Source: Prorocentrum cordatum (Eukaryota > Sar > Dinophyceae > Prorocentrales > Prorocentraceae). Taken from it: a DNA stretch of 64,000 bases. Position 1 is the first letter of the stretch. The number at the start of each line of letters is the position of its first letter. A model generated the notes under the pieces. It worked only from the letters and a program-made list of their open reading frames with translations. It made no database searches and was not told the origin of the DNA. The stretch is from the NCBI GenBank assembly GCA_963575745.1, contig CAUYUJ010000870.1:44371-108370 (forward strand), written 5' to 3'. Position numbers and translations under genes: made by a program. Below, one piece after another: positions 41,260 to 51,806 of this stretch.

Positions 41260-42165
41260 GGGGAAGAAGGGGGTTGAGAATAGAGAGAGCTCCCTAAACC
41301 ACTCACGCCCAAAGGGCTGGTGGGATTTTCTTCTTCCTCCTCTCCACGTTCGCGCCCTCCCCAGTGTTGTTACTCCGCCATCCTCCTTTTTTACATTTTC
41401 CTCATCCAGACTGGTGGTGCTGGTGCTGGTGCTGCGCTGCTGCTGCAGTGTGAGTCATAGTTCGGGCAGCTCGTCCTCTTACTTACTTTTCGACCCATGC
41501 AGAGTGCCCACTTCTTTGATTTTCGCATTGGGAGCCCTGAGTTGAAGAGGCGTCTCCTGTCTGATGGGGGATGTTTTCGAGTGCAAGCTAGTGCATCTGT
41601 CCATATCTCCCTTTGCTGCCGTGATCTCCTTCTCATCCCGATCCTGCTCGTCTCTCATCAGTCCTTATGGCCTCGTGTATGCGTCGTGCGCTTAGGCCGG
41701 CTGAGTATAAAGGTAATCGTAGTGATCGCTTGCTGTCTTCTCAGAAAGACCCTCCAGAATGCGTTTGCCCTCTGGGGCGTTGCGTGCGGTAGGTTCGTGT
41801 CGTGTCGACCAGCGGCGACCCCATCGCTGGCGTTCAACGCTGAATGCCGCAGGCGACCCATGATCGGTCGATGTTGAACGATCTGACATTTCGGAAGCAG
41901 CTGAACGCTCCCCGCGGTGTCAGAAACCAGCGCCTAAGTCGGCACGACACGAACCTGCCTTGCTCAAACTCCACCGGGGAGGCCTGGAGGCCGAGGTGGG
42001 CCAGGGCATGCTGAAGCTCTCGCCCTCGTGCCTCCCCCTCTCTTGGCGGCGCGCACAGGGGTGCTACGGGGGAGGGGAGAAGGCTTCTCAGAAGGCGGCT
42101 GCTTCTTGGAAGGCGCCGGCCTTACATGTACAGATTTGGCCTGCGCCTTCTAAGACACAACCTCC
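41260..42165 (+). other. No gene recognised
   Basis: Mixed-composition DNA. ORFs of up to ~125 codons overlap on both strands with no motif I recognise. Confidence 0.4.
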
Positions 42166-42169
42166 TTCT

Positions 42170-43130
42170 AGGAAGCCTTCCCTCCCCTCCTCCTCCTCCT
42201 CGTCCTCCTCCTCCTCCTCTTCCTTCTCCTCTTCCTCCTCCTCCTCCTCCTCCTCCTTCCCTCCTCCTCTTCCTCCTCCTCCTCCCCCTCCTCATCCTCC
42301 TCTTCCTTTTCCTCGTCCTGCTCCTCTTCCTCGTTCTCCTCCCCCTCCTCCCCCTCCCCTCCCCCTCCTCCTCCTCCTCCTCCTCCTCTCCCCTCCTCCT
42401 CCTCCTCCTCCTCCTCCTCCTCCCCTCCTCCTTGTGCGCGTTCCGCCAACGCTCGCCCAGTGCCTCCCCCAAGGGGGGTGGCCACGCCTCTCCCTGGGCC
42501 GACCCCGCCGTCGTCGGTCGTCTGCTCCTCCTCCTCCTGCTCCTCCTCCTCCTCATGCTCCTCCTCCTCCTCCTCCTCCTCCTCCTCATGCTCCTCCTCC
42601 TCCTGCTCCTCCTGCTTCTCCTCCCCCCTCCTCCTCCTCCTGCTTTCCCCCTCGTCCTCCGTCGCTCTCTCCCCTCTCCGCCTTCCCGTGCCTGGCCCCA
42701 CCAGGCCAGCGGTGGCAGGGGCGGCACCTGCGCCGCGGTCCCGGCGAGCAGGCCGTCCCGCCCGAAGCGCGCCGCCGCCAAGGTTGGCGGGGGTGTACAC
42801 CTTTTATCCCCCGTACCCCTCCTCCTCCCTCTCTCCTCAGGCTCCCCTTCCGCCTCCCCTCCCGTTTCTCCTCCTCCTCCTTCTCCTCCTCCTCCTCCCT
42901 ATCCTTTCCTCCTCCTCTTTTCCTCGTCCACTTTCTCCCCTCCCCCCTTCCCCATCCCCTCCGTACCCCCTCCCTCTTCCCCTTTTTTCCCCCATCACCT
43001 CATGATCATACCACGTCCACCTCTTTCGCCTCCGCCTCATCCTCCTCCTCCTTCCTCCTCTTCCCCCTCCTCCTTTCTTCTCCTTTTTCCCCCTCCTCCT
43101 CCTCCTCCTCCTCCTCCTTCTCGTTCCCTC
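42170..43130 (+). repeat. CTC/TCC polypyrimidine tracts
   Basis: 42170-42670 is nearly all C and T on the + strand, mostly CTC triplets, broken once by mixed sequence (42430-42530). A second pyrimidine tract runs 42815-43130. Long ORFs here, of Pro/Ser/Leu on + and Glu/Arg on -, are translations of the repeat. Confidence 0.9.
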
Positions 43131-43164
43131 CTCCCATTCCGCGTGGCGAGGCACGCAGCTGCAC

Positions 43165-43495
43165 ACACACACATATATATGTATACACATGTATGTATGT
43201 ATGTATGTACGTATGCATGCATGTATGTATGTACGTACGTACGTACGTGCATATGTATGTAGGCATGTACGTATGCATGTACGTATGTACGTATGTATGT
43301 ATGTATGTATGTATGTATGTATGTATGTATGTATGTATGTATGTATGTATGTATGTATGTATGTATGTATGTATGTATGTATGTATGTATGTATGTATGT
43401 ATGTATGTATGTATGTATGTATGTATGTATGTATGTATGTATGTATATCTGTCTGTCTGTATGTATGTATGTATGCATGTATGTATGTATGTTGA
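43165..43495 (+). repeat. ATGT microsatellite
   Basis: About 300 bp of ATGT units with ACGT and GCAT variants at the left end and a TCTG stretch at about 43447-43460. Confidence 0.95.
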
Positions 43496-44105
43496 GGGTA
43501 TCGTGGCCTCGCTAACCCTGTTACATGCCAACAGCGGGGGAAGTGGGTATCAGAGTACCTTATGTAGTGCTAGGGGCCCGTTTTGTTAGATCACAAAAAA
43601 AGTAGCCTTTAGAGTGGTCAGCTCCAGGTTTGGGTCCTTGCGCGCGAGTAGAGACGCCAGGGTGCGGTTTCGATTGTAACGTCGTGCTACGCGCTACTCG
43701 TGCCTTGTTCATCGGAGCGTGGTCTGCCTGTGCTCTGGAGCCTCGAGACGATTGCACTAGCTTCAGGAGTCGATCATTCACAATGTATTCATGTCAAAAT
43801 GGTGTTTATCAATGTTTTGTGTGAGAAGGGCTTCGAGCGTTATATCATGCCATGTCGTGCAATATGTTTGTCAACTACGCAATGTCCAGTTCAACGGCTA
43901 GCTCACCCCAACTTTGCCTCATCGTGATCATTCAGCCCTAAGACCCTCCGCCGCCTCCTCCGTCATCATATCCCTGCCCATCGTGCTCTTGACCCTCGTC
44001 CTCCTGCTCTTCGGACTCATCTCCCTCCTCCCTCCTCTCATATAATCAACCTCCCCCTCCATAACCGTCCTCGTCATCATGCCCCCTACATCGTGCTTAT
44101 ATCAG
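43496..44105 (+). other. Upstream region of retrogene, no ORF assigned
   Basis: Unique-looking sequence with no long supported frame; pyrimidine-rich from 43940 to 44060. It would contain the promoter of the 44128 gene; no motif can be named with confidence. Confidence 0.4.
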
Positions 44106-44127
44106 CCGTGGCAGCCATTTTGGCTCG
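44106..44127 (+). other. Relict dinoflagellate spliced-leader sequence
   Basis: CCGT-GGC-AGCCATTTTGGCTC-G directly abuts the ATG at 44128. The 14-mer AGCCATTTTGGCTC (44113-44126) is identical to the core of the conserved dinoflagellate trans-spliced leader, and the preceding CCGT matches its 5' part, with GGC in place of a single T. It is known that mRNAs reverse-transcribed and reinserted into dinoflagellate genomes keep such relics. Finding it exactly at the start of a large ORF is very unlikely by chance. Confidence 0.8.
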
Positions 44128-47100
44128 ATGGCGTCGCCCGAAGACGACGCCTGGGAAGCGGCAGCGTTGGCAGCATTTTGCTCCGATAGCGATGCCGAGT
44201 ATGAGAAGACCGACGTCGACCGACTGGACGGTGACCAGCGACCAGCTCCGTCCAGCCCAGCCGCCGACCACGGTGCCCGACGGGCAGGTCCACTCGCCAT
44301 GATCGTGGCGCGTGCGGCCGAGGAGGAGCGTCGCAGAGCTGCTCGACGGCCAGGCCCTCGGCCGCGCGACTCAGGCCGACCTGAGGAGAGAAAGTCTAGA
44401 GCCGAGCAGCTGGCAGACGCTAGAGAGGTGAAGAGAGCGAGGCGCGAGGCGGCAGACGAGGAGGTAGTTGTCGACGGCGGCGGCCTGATAGTTGTGGGAG
44501 CTCGTTCTGGGAAGTGGCCAGTTGTGCATTCGGCAGTGATGGCTCGTATTCCTAGGTCCCACGTCGGTTGCGACAAGCGCTGGCCGTTGCAGCCGCTGGT
44601 CATGGAGGCCATGGGGGTGGCGGACAGGGAGCCCCCAGACAGTTCGCATGATAACGACATGTCTAGATTGGGTGATTGGTATTTGAGCAGCTCGTCTTCG
44701 ACACCATTCCGAAGTGGAACCAAACGGGCGCTGGCTGCTGCTACGGGGACGTCAGCACAACACATTGGGGCGAACATGTGCCGACTAGCGTGTGCAGCAA
44801 CCCACGTGGATAGGAACCATCGTCTTACATTGGAAGCCTTGGTCGGCACGACGTGCCCCGACAATGCCCTTCTGGCTTATATTGAGTGGGTTAGCGCTGA
44901 CGAGACACCGCTTAACGTAGGCTTGCAAGACCTTGGAGATAGGATCGGCATCGGAGAGGCACCTCACTTGGCACTGGAGGCTGGTGATGGGGTCGTTGCA
45001 ATTGCTCAGCATGGCGCGCTGCCTCCGCTGCCGACTTTGGCTAAGACCTCGGCGACCACGTCCAAAGTATTGCAGTCTGCTGCTGAGTATTTGATGGTGA
45101 TTCAATCGCCGTCTGGTGCAATTCTGATGCTCCGAGGGTCCACGCAGTCGTGGCTTCAGCTACTGGATCGAACGACAGGAGAATGCCTCCAAGATGCAGA
45201 CAACCAACGGAGCGCAATTACTGAGTTCCCGAACAGGTTTCAAACACGCACACGCATCGCTACTATGGACAGGGCGTCGTCGAATTTCAGAGCTGAGCGA
45301 GGCATTTTGTACAAGAGGGCTTGTGGGTCAAAATGGTTTCATATATACTTGGGGTGCGAGGTTCACAACCTCGCTGGTGTACATCGCCGCACGTTCGGGT
45401 TGTGCGAGGACGACATCAGTGGTCAGATCAACTTCAGCCTCGCAGTCAACTTGGGAACTGGGATGCAGACATTCGGGCGCTGCGTAGTGGCCTACGTCAA
45501 GGACAAGCTGCAGATCAAGAGGGGCGAGCCGCCACCAGATGCAGTCCTGTACCGCAAGCACTTGATCAGGTTGTGCATGGCTCGTGGGTCCAGGCTGCTC
45601 GCGAAGCGTCTTTGCATACAAAGCCTCCCCAATGGTGACTGGAGGAGGCGCGGCGTCATCGAGGTCTACGTCCCAGAGGGCATTGATTGCGACCGTACTC
45701 GGATCGCAGACGTGGTTGGGAGGGGCATCCAATCCTGCGTGGCAGGCAGGCGGTTCAAAGTGTACCCGCGCTCTCGATGGACTGGGGCAGACCAAGCATT
45801 CGATGAGTTCGTCATGATGGAGGCCATCCACGGCATGGTGTCGGCAATCCTGGCAACGTGGTGCTCAGTGGCGGGATCTCTTGGCCCGCATCGTGGTGCG
45901 CATGCGTCGTTGGGAGCCGACAGGCCTTGGCACTCCGTTGATCGCGCGCCGTCCACTCGCCCTGGGGACGTGCAGCGCGACGACACAGCCACTGGCGGTG
46001 GCGATGCCCCAGGTGCCGACGGCATGGCGGACGCATACGAGGCGGCGCGGATGGAGAACGAGCAGCGCAGGAGGAAAGCAACTGATTGGTTAAGGAGCAG
46101 GCCGCTCTCGCGGTCGATCGTGATACGGCAGACCATGAAACCGTTGCGGCAACTCCGACAGCAACACCTCGCTATTGGTGGCAAGCAGTGGCAGCGAGAC
46201 CATCAGCAAGAGGCAGCGCGTTCAGCAGATGCGGATGTCTCGATTGATGCATCGTGCCCGATTGTCGTGGCGGCCTCGGGGGAGTTGGAGAAGACGAGCC
46301 ACTACCAGTTTCGAAAGCTGTTCGAGGAGTCTGGGCTCTGGGATCATTTACTGCAGCCAGGGGGCATGAACGTCAAGACCAGGAACTTCGCCTTTCGGTT
46401 GTGCTCTGCTGCAGACTGCTTGGTATACGAAGCGATGGACATCCTCCACAACGCATTCCCCATCCGAATGTTCAAGCTTCTCAATGGCAGCAGCTTGGGC
46501 GACGTGTTATCGATGCCGCCCTGCTGCATGGATGATTGGAGCAAGGGGTTCGTGGAACGGCACGGGCTTGACGCCGACGGTGCACAACTGAGTCCACGTG
46601 CGATGAGTGAGCTTCGGGCGCGCGCTGCCGTAGCCAGAATGCACATCGCTGCCATCGAGACGAGGCACGCTAGCATACGGCGCCGGCTGGAAAGCAAAAG
46701 CGTGCAGACGAGCCCTTGCGCGTTCACCGAGCTCTCGGCCGACTTCGTCTTGGACCACGTGCGCATCGGCGGCATGCATTGGCCAGGGCTGTCAGCGCAA
46801 GAGGAAGACGTCGGGGCCGACGGGGTGAGCGAGCCCGAGCCTGCTGTTGCGTCTGTCAGTAGACCAGGTGGAGCGTGGCGTTGCTGGGTGCTGGAGCAGT
46901 CCTTGGGGAAGCATGGGCTCCAAGATTCAAAAGAGCTCTCCGCTAGGTATCGGGCCCTTTCGCCAGAGGGGAAGGAGGGGCTGGTCCAGCGCGGGGCCGT
47001 GGCCACCAGGTCGGGCAAGGACGGGAGCGGCAGCAGTTTTGGACTTCGGACCAGGGACCTTCAACGTGCAATTGACAAGCGTCGCAAGGAAGGCGCCCTC

Positions 47101-47991
47101 CAGCAAGCTACGTTGGCGCTCGTGGAGATGCCGAGCCTCGGGTCGACCGATCAGAAGTGCGACTGGGCGATCGAGCAGGCGATGCGGACGGCCACCAACG
47201 ATCAGAAGAACTCGGTGAACGAGATGATGAAGATCTCGAGGGAGAACCTCAGGACGATTCAAAAGGCAGAAGGGCGCAAGGCTGACAGTGATCAAGCGAA
47301 GCTGGTTGTTTGGCACGCCAACCAGGGTGAGCAGCTGCGGGGAACTGTCGTGGACGCCATGCCGTGCTTGAAAGACTTTGCATGGGCGTTGCAGTTTGTA
47401 CCATGGGCAGGGCCAGTATCAGCACTTGCCGACGTGCTACATCCGACGGGGTCCACGGCGAAGTTGGCTCGGTCCATCAACGCTCGGACGCGCCAGACCA
47501 ACCTTGGTAGCGCCCTCGACCATCAGTGGGTCCACATGCACAGGCCGATCTACCATGACGAGTGCGATCCGATCCCCGACGCCGCCATCGGGAAGCCAGC
47601 TAAGGTTCCTTGCCAAGCAGTCGGCGTGTGCTGCTGCTCGCCCCCGCACCGCGAGAAGGCACGGCGGAGTTTCTACTCTCACATGAAAGCATGTTTCAAT
47701 AAGGTTTCTGGTAAGAGGAAGGCACTTGAGGACCGCATCATCGTTGCGAAGCTGACTCCGATCGACCTTGATGCGCCTGGGGCGTCGTCGTGCGACGACC
47801 CATGGTCGGCTGCGCTGGCTGAGGTGGCGCCCGTGGCGATCGACACACGCTCCACCGTTACCTACTGGCACGTGGCTACTATGTCATTCTCGCCGTATGT
47901 TGGGCACTTCAGGGAGCTGAACCTTTTGGAGCGGGTGGAGCAAGTTGACGGCGTGGTCGAGTACACGTTCGAGGCCAGCTTTGGGGGTTGA
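44128..47991 (+). CDS. Large intronless protein (retrogene), possible DDE-like core
   Basis: 1287 codons, ATG immediately after the spliced-leader relic, no interruption. An acidic then Arg-rich N-terminus (about 1-120) is likely disordered. A central region (about 220-560) has AYIEWVSADETPLNVGL (Asp258), ATMDRASSNFRAERG (Asp381) and a Cys/His segment LGCEVHNLAGVHRRTFGL. The D-x-T and later D.ASSN pattern resembles the first two catalytic positions of hAT/Mutator-like DDE transposases; a third acid is not identifiable. A C-terminal region contains PCQAVGVCCCSPPHREKAR (possible metal site). Lack of introns plus the relic indicate passage through a trans-spliced mRNA. An unknown family likely shared among dinoflagellates; the transposase idea is weak. 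Confidence 0.75.
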   Translation: MASPEDDAWEAAALAAFCSDSDAEYEKTDVDRLDGDQRPAPSSPAADHGARRAGPLAMIVARAAEEERRRAARRPGPRPRDSGRPEERKSRAEQLADAREVKRARREAADEEVVVDGGGLIVVGARSGKWPVVHSAVMARIPRSHVGCDKRWPLQPLVMEAMGVADREPPDSSHDNDMSRLGDWYLSSSSSTPFRSGTKRALAAATGTSAQHIGANMCRLACAATHVDRNHRLTLEALVGTTCPDNALLAYIEWVSADETPLNVGLQDLGDRIGIGEAPHLALEAGDGVVAIAQHGALPPLPTLAKTSATTSKVLQSAAEYLMVIQSPSGAILMLRGSTQSWLQLLDRTTGECLQDADNQRSAITEFPNRFQTRTRIATMDRASSNFRAERGILYKRACGSKWFHIYLGCEVHNLAGVHRRTFGLCEDDISGQINFSLAVNLGTGMQTFGRCVVAYVKDKLQIKRGEPPPDAVLYRKHLIRLCMARGSRLLAKRLCIQSLPNGDWRRRGVIEVYVPEGIDCDRTRIADVVGRGIQSCVAGRRFKVYPRSRWTGADQAFDEFVMMEAIHGMVSAILATWCSVAGSLGPHRGAHASLGADRPWHSVDRAPSTRPGDVQRDDTATGGGDAPGADGMADAYEAARMENEQRRRKATDWLRSRPLSRSIVIRQTMKPLRQLRQQHLAIGGKQWQRDHQQEAARSADADVSIDASCPIVVAASGELEKTSHYQFRKLFEESGLWDHLLQPGGMNVKTRNFAFRLCSAADCLVYEAMDILHNAFPIRMFKLLNGSSLGDVLSMPPCCMDDWSKGFVERHGLDADGAQLSPRAMSELRARAAVARMHIAAIETRHASIRRRLESKSVQTSPCAFTELSADFVLDHVRIGGMHWPGLSAQEEDVGADGVSEPEPAVASVSRPGGAWRCWVLEQSLGKHGLQDSKELSARYRALSPEGKEGLVQRGAVATRSGKDGSGSSFGLRTRDLQRAIDKRRKEGALQQATLALVEMPSLGSTDQKCDWAIEQAMRTATNDQKNSVNEMMKISRENLRTIQKAEGRKADSDQAKLVVWHANQGEQLRGTVVDAMPCLKDFAWALQFVPWAGPVSALADVLHPTGSTAKLARSINARTRQTNLGSALDHQWVHMHRPIYHDECDPIPDAAIGKPAKVPCQAVGVCCCSPPHREKARRSFYSHMKACFNKVSGKRKALEDRIIVAKLTPIDLDAPGASSCDDPWSAALAEVAPVAIDTRSTVTYWHVATMSFSPYVGHFRELNLLERVEQVDGVVEYTFEASFGG

Positions 47992-48095
47992 GAAGGGCGT
48001 GCGAGATGTAACCGCCTCACGCTACACCATGCGTTAGTACATGCACCATGCGTTGTACGTACAAGTGTAACAGCTACCTACTGTGATGATATGAT

Positions 48096-48481
48096 GTGTT
48101 GCGCTGCGTCTTGTATAAAAATCATCTTCGGGTGAATGGCACGACGTATTTCGACAGGGCTGCGTTCAAGTCCCTGGACCTCTCCAAGGATTGGGCCGTC
48201 GAGTGGCTTGTTCTTTCCGACAGCGTCGGGGCTGTCCCTGAGTTTCGTGCTGGGCTTGCAGTCGCTGTCTCGACCGATGACTACGGCGTTGCAGAGACCT
48301 TCTGGAGCACTCGGAGGCGCGGGGTGGACAGAGGCGGTTCGGGTCGTCGCAAGGGGGGCGCCGACGATGTGGAGCCCGACGTCGCGAGCGACCTAGAGGA
48401 CGGCGACGACGACGGGTGCGACGACCGCGACGGCAACGCTGCGGGGTCAGACTCCTCCGAGGACGGGTGCCAGGACTTGGG
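48096..48481 (+). CDS. Unknown gene, 5' exon
   Basis: Frame beginning near 48096 (start uncertain). A structured-looking part with TTYFDRAAFKSLDLSKDWAVEW and VLSDSVGAVPEF leads into an acidic tail EPDVASDLEDGDDDGCDD...SDSSEDGCQDLG. It is proposed to end near GT 48482, because the downstream frame becomes Pro/His low complexity and a splice acceptor follows at 48793. It begins about 100 bp after the previous gene's stop, with no visible promoter. Confidence 0.45.
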
Positions 48482-48793
48482 GTGTCAAGCAGGTGGAAGC
48501 GGCTGCATTGTCCTCCTGCTCCCCCCCCCTCCTCATCCTTGCATCGCCATGCCCCTCCCCATCATCCTCAAGCTCATGGTCCTCGTCCGATCTCTGACCA
48601 GCGTTGTCCTCCCACCCCCCCCCCCCCCTCACACCACCCCCCAGCCCCGCCGCAGCCCTTCCCGACGGTAGAAGGGTGGCGCAGCCAGGGGCGGGGGGGG
48701 GGGTGGCAAGGGCGGGCAGGAGGGTGGAGTTTTGAGTGTCTGGGGAGCCCTGGGGACAAGGGGGAGGGGCTCTAAGCCGTAGAAGCTTCCCAG
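48482..48793 (+). other. Putative intron
   Basis: From GGTGTCAAG to CTTCCCAG|GGCC; C-rich and G-rich runs inside (48605-48630, 48690-48705). Acceptor AG followed by G fits dinoflagellate introns. The donor is inferred. Confidence 0.4.
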
Positions 48794-49472
48794 GGCCACG
48801 CTGACGTCGACGTCGCCAGCGAGGCGGACAGCTTTGACTCGTGGGACATGTTCGGCCCAATCGAGGCCCCTCCAGGTGACGAATCCGTTGGCGGGTGCCC
48901 CTCAGACGACGGCGGGGAGCATCCTCCACCAATTCCCCCTCCAGCGGTCGGGGATGCAGAAGGGGGGCGATCTCCGTCTGGGTCTGAGCCCGCACTTGGG
49001 CATGCGGCAATCCCGTTTTTTCCCCCGCCAGCTGCGCCCGCCCCTGGACCTCCAGCCCCCCCCCCCCCCGCCTGGCCCTGGTTCTGTCATTGCTCATGGC
49101 CCTGCCGATGCCACCGTTGAGTTGGCGCACGGCACAATTCGATACTACGCCAAGCACGAACGTTTTGTAGCAATTTGTAAATGCCACGCCGATGGTGACA
49201 TCAAATGCGATCTCACTCGCACGAGCCGTAGAAATCCTAAGCGGCGTGGGCAAGGCCGCCCAGTAGGGTTGCTGGCTGCTTGGTTGTCTGGCGCCCACCT
49301 GCACGCTAGCAAATGTGCCCACAAGGACGGTTTGTATTTAAGGCTCATCTCGAGGGCGGAGCGACACGCAGCCAGGAATTTAGTGAGGGGCTTGCCTGGT
49401 GGCGTGGACGTTTTGGGCCACGAGGCGGCCATATTGGATGGCGATGCATCCGAGCCAGATGGGGTGCCATGA
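48794..49472 (+). CDS. Unknown gene, 3' exon, frame changes at a C run
   Basis: Starts HADVDVASEADSFDSWDMFGPIEAPPGDE (acidic, Pro-rich) in one frame and continues after the ~14-nt C run near 49055-49070 in another as AHGTIRYYAKHERFVAICKCHADGDIKCDLTRTSRRNPKRRGQGRPVGLLAAWL, with a later ASKCAHKDGLYLRL and stop 49470-49472. The His/Cys spacing (CKCH...C...CAH) could bind metal. The frame change lies exactly in a homopolymer, so a base-calling error or a real slippage mutation are equally likely. A compact domain of this kind recurs, to my memory, in dinoflagellate predicted proteins, but I cannot name it. Confidence 0.45.
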
Positions 49473-50769
49473 GGACCCCATAGCACGCACGCATCATACA
49501 CACACCACATACGCACACGCAACTTGAAGCGCTCACCGCGCACTAAGCATGTAGATATACGTCCAACGGTACATCCGATTCAAACTACAACTCCTAAATC
49601 CAACAACTGCCACGCCACACCTACTTACCACACATCCGTATAACGTATGATTTAAAACTTGCAAGCGGGCCAATACAGGGTCTGGTTGTGGTCCACGACT
49701 CAGCCCCGACACTGCACCGCACTCTTACAACTTCTACTCACGCTGCTCGCTCGTACTACAACACAGTCCATATCTCTGGCACCCGCTCGCTCTCCCCTCG
49801 CAACTCCTGCTCCAAGCGCCCCCAATCCCTCTCCTCCCTCCTCCTGCCTGCCTGCCCACTCCCGCATCTGCGCCCTGAACCCCCCCCCCGCCCGTTCCGC
49901 GTGCCCCTCCCGCCCGTCACTGCTCCGCCCTCTTCGCCGACCGCCCTGCCCAGCCCCCTTTCCAACACGCTAGGTCCACTGCGCTCCTGGGCGGACCCCG
50001 CCTGACGAGCGCCGTTGGTGCGCCTGCCCAGTGAGCGCACCTCCGTCCCTGCCAGAGTCGGGGATCAAGGCTGAGCCCATGGAGGCCCTGAGATCTCTGG
50101 GGGGTGGGCGTTGCGTGAGCAACGCCCAGGGCGCGTTCCTGGGTCGACGGACGCCCACGAGGCGGGTCTAGGCAGCGCACCTCCCGCGGGTGAGCAGATG
50201 GCGGGGGGTCTTGCAGGGGGGGGGCCCGACCGAGCGCAGACGTGAACGAGTGCTGGGGGGGCACTCGTCGGAAAATGGTTTCCCAGAATGCACCCCCCCC
50301 TGAACTCCAAAGTAACTTTTTAGTATCTCTGGAGTCACTTGAAAGTAACTCTTGGAGTGCCCACGCGCTGGAAAGAGTCGGGCGGGGGCACTGTTTCGGG
50401 AACCCCATCTTCGGAATGGTCACGGGGGGGCACTTTTCTGGGGCTCGGCGGGCACTCTAGGTCTCGGGCGGGGTCTGCGGAGCACCATTTTGGCACTATT
50501 TTGCGACTCTGGGGGGTCGGGGGCACTCCAGGAGCACTTTTTTTTCAACTTTTTGGGCACTCTGGGGCGCGCCTCGGAGTGCCTAAAAAGTGCAGAGCAA
50601 GTGCTCAAAAAGTGCTCGGAGAGTGCCTGGGGGGGGGGGGCCGTGTGGCCCAGACTGCCGAAAAAGTGCTTGAAAAGTGCTCTGGGAGTGCCCCCCTCAC
50701 CCTGACCACCGCCTTGCACCAGGAGCCGCCAGGGTGCCAAACACGCGTTCCTGCGCATGGGCTCGTTTG

Positions 50770-50810
<41 letters not shown>

Positions 50811-51250
50811 CTTCTGCTCTTCATTCGTGCCGTCCCTCTGCGGGGGTGTAGGGTGCCAAGGAGCGGGTGGTGCACCAACCAACAGGGAACATAGTATTGT
50901 TTCGGGTCCTCTCGAGCCCTCTTCTGTGCTGCAAGTCTTTCTACGTTGGCGAAAATGACGTCAACGCCCCGCGCCATGCGTGACGAGGCTATGAGATAGC
51001 CCGATGTGGGAAGCATGACGGCACAAAAAATCATGAGGCGAGCCTTCGCACTCGTGAAGGGGAAGTAGGACGAAGTGGACGACGAGGAGGAGGAGGACGA
51101 GGATGAGGACGGAGAGGAGCAGGATGAGCGAGGAGGAAGGGAGAGGGATGGTGGGATAGGAGGGGGAGGGAGATGGGGGTGGGCGAGGAGAGGATTTCGC
51201 AAGGCTGGCCAAAGATATCGCTCTGTGCAGCACCACGGGCACTGTTTCCC
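49473..51250 (+). other. No gene recognised; GTC microsatellite inside
   Basis: Contains a pyrimidine-rich part (49700-49980), a region peppered with AAAAGTGCTC/GAGTGCC units (50320-50700), and a perfect (GTC)13 tract at 50771-50810. Purine-rich GAGGAGGA from 51080 to 51190. Long minus-strand frames show no motif. Confidence 0.4.
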
Positions 51251-51544
51251 ATGCAAATAACTGGTCTTTGTTGTCAAAATCGCCAGGCCCATGAGCCGTC
51301 GCAGTTCCGTCACGTACGTAGCCAGTTTGGTTCAAAAGCACATTTGTGCGACAAGTGTCACAGACACCTTTCCGCCCTTGACGCATTTTGCTTGGGCTGT
51401 TCAGATATGGGTGCCTCTCGCAAGGCTGACGTTGCAGCTGGTGCTGAGCCGAAGCGCTTGAGGAGATCCAAAACGACCTCGCAGGCGGGCTCTTGCTGGG
51501 CATGCGGCGTGGGGGTCACCGAGGAGGATTGCACGGGCCCTTGA
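51251..51544 (+). CDS. Small Cys-rich (zinc-ribbon-like) ORF
   Basis: 97 codons from ATG 51251. Cys pairs: LCC, CDKC (after AHL), CLGC, CWAC, giving four paired positions spaced as CxxC-x10-CxxC and a later CxxC...C. This suggests one or two zinc-binding knuckles. A basic patch EPKRLRRSK lies between. It may be the first exon of the gene that starts at 51807 (which opens with CVGCNDMFAAC) rather than a separate gene. Confidence 0.4.
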   Translation: MQITGLCCQNRQAHEPSQFRHVRSQFGSKAHLCDKCHRHLSALDAFCLGCSDMGASRKADVAAGAEPKRLRRSKTTSQAGSCWACGVGVTEEDCTGP

Positions 51545-51806
51545 AACAATCGCGAGATGGTTGGGGTGTGTGGGCTGTGGGGCGTATATGAAATAGTAAT
51601 GTCAATCATAGTATCTTGTCTGGTGCCCGCACGTTGGGCACCAGCATGAGTTTCCAAAAATCTAGTATTATCCCGATCTCTAGTGCACAGCCAATTCGAC
51701 TCACTAGTGAGCCTCACTGTCTCAACTACGAACGGTCCCCAACCTTTTGAGCCTGAGCTTGAGTCTCCTTCTCCTCCACCGCCGCCCCCATTACCCTCCG
51801 CCTCAC

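Noticed and set aside
42126-43262. Long Pro/Leu/Ser and Glu/Arg ORFs in several frames
   Set aside because: Translations of the CTC repeat; every frame of such a repeat is open.
43165-43590. ORFs of repeated MYVC / HTYI
   Set aside because: Translations of ATGT repeats, open in all frames of both strands; the same holds at 57.1-57.8, 58.9-59.3 and 62.7-63.0 kb.
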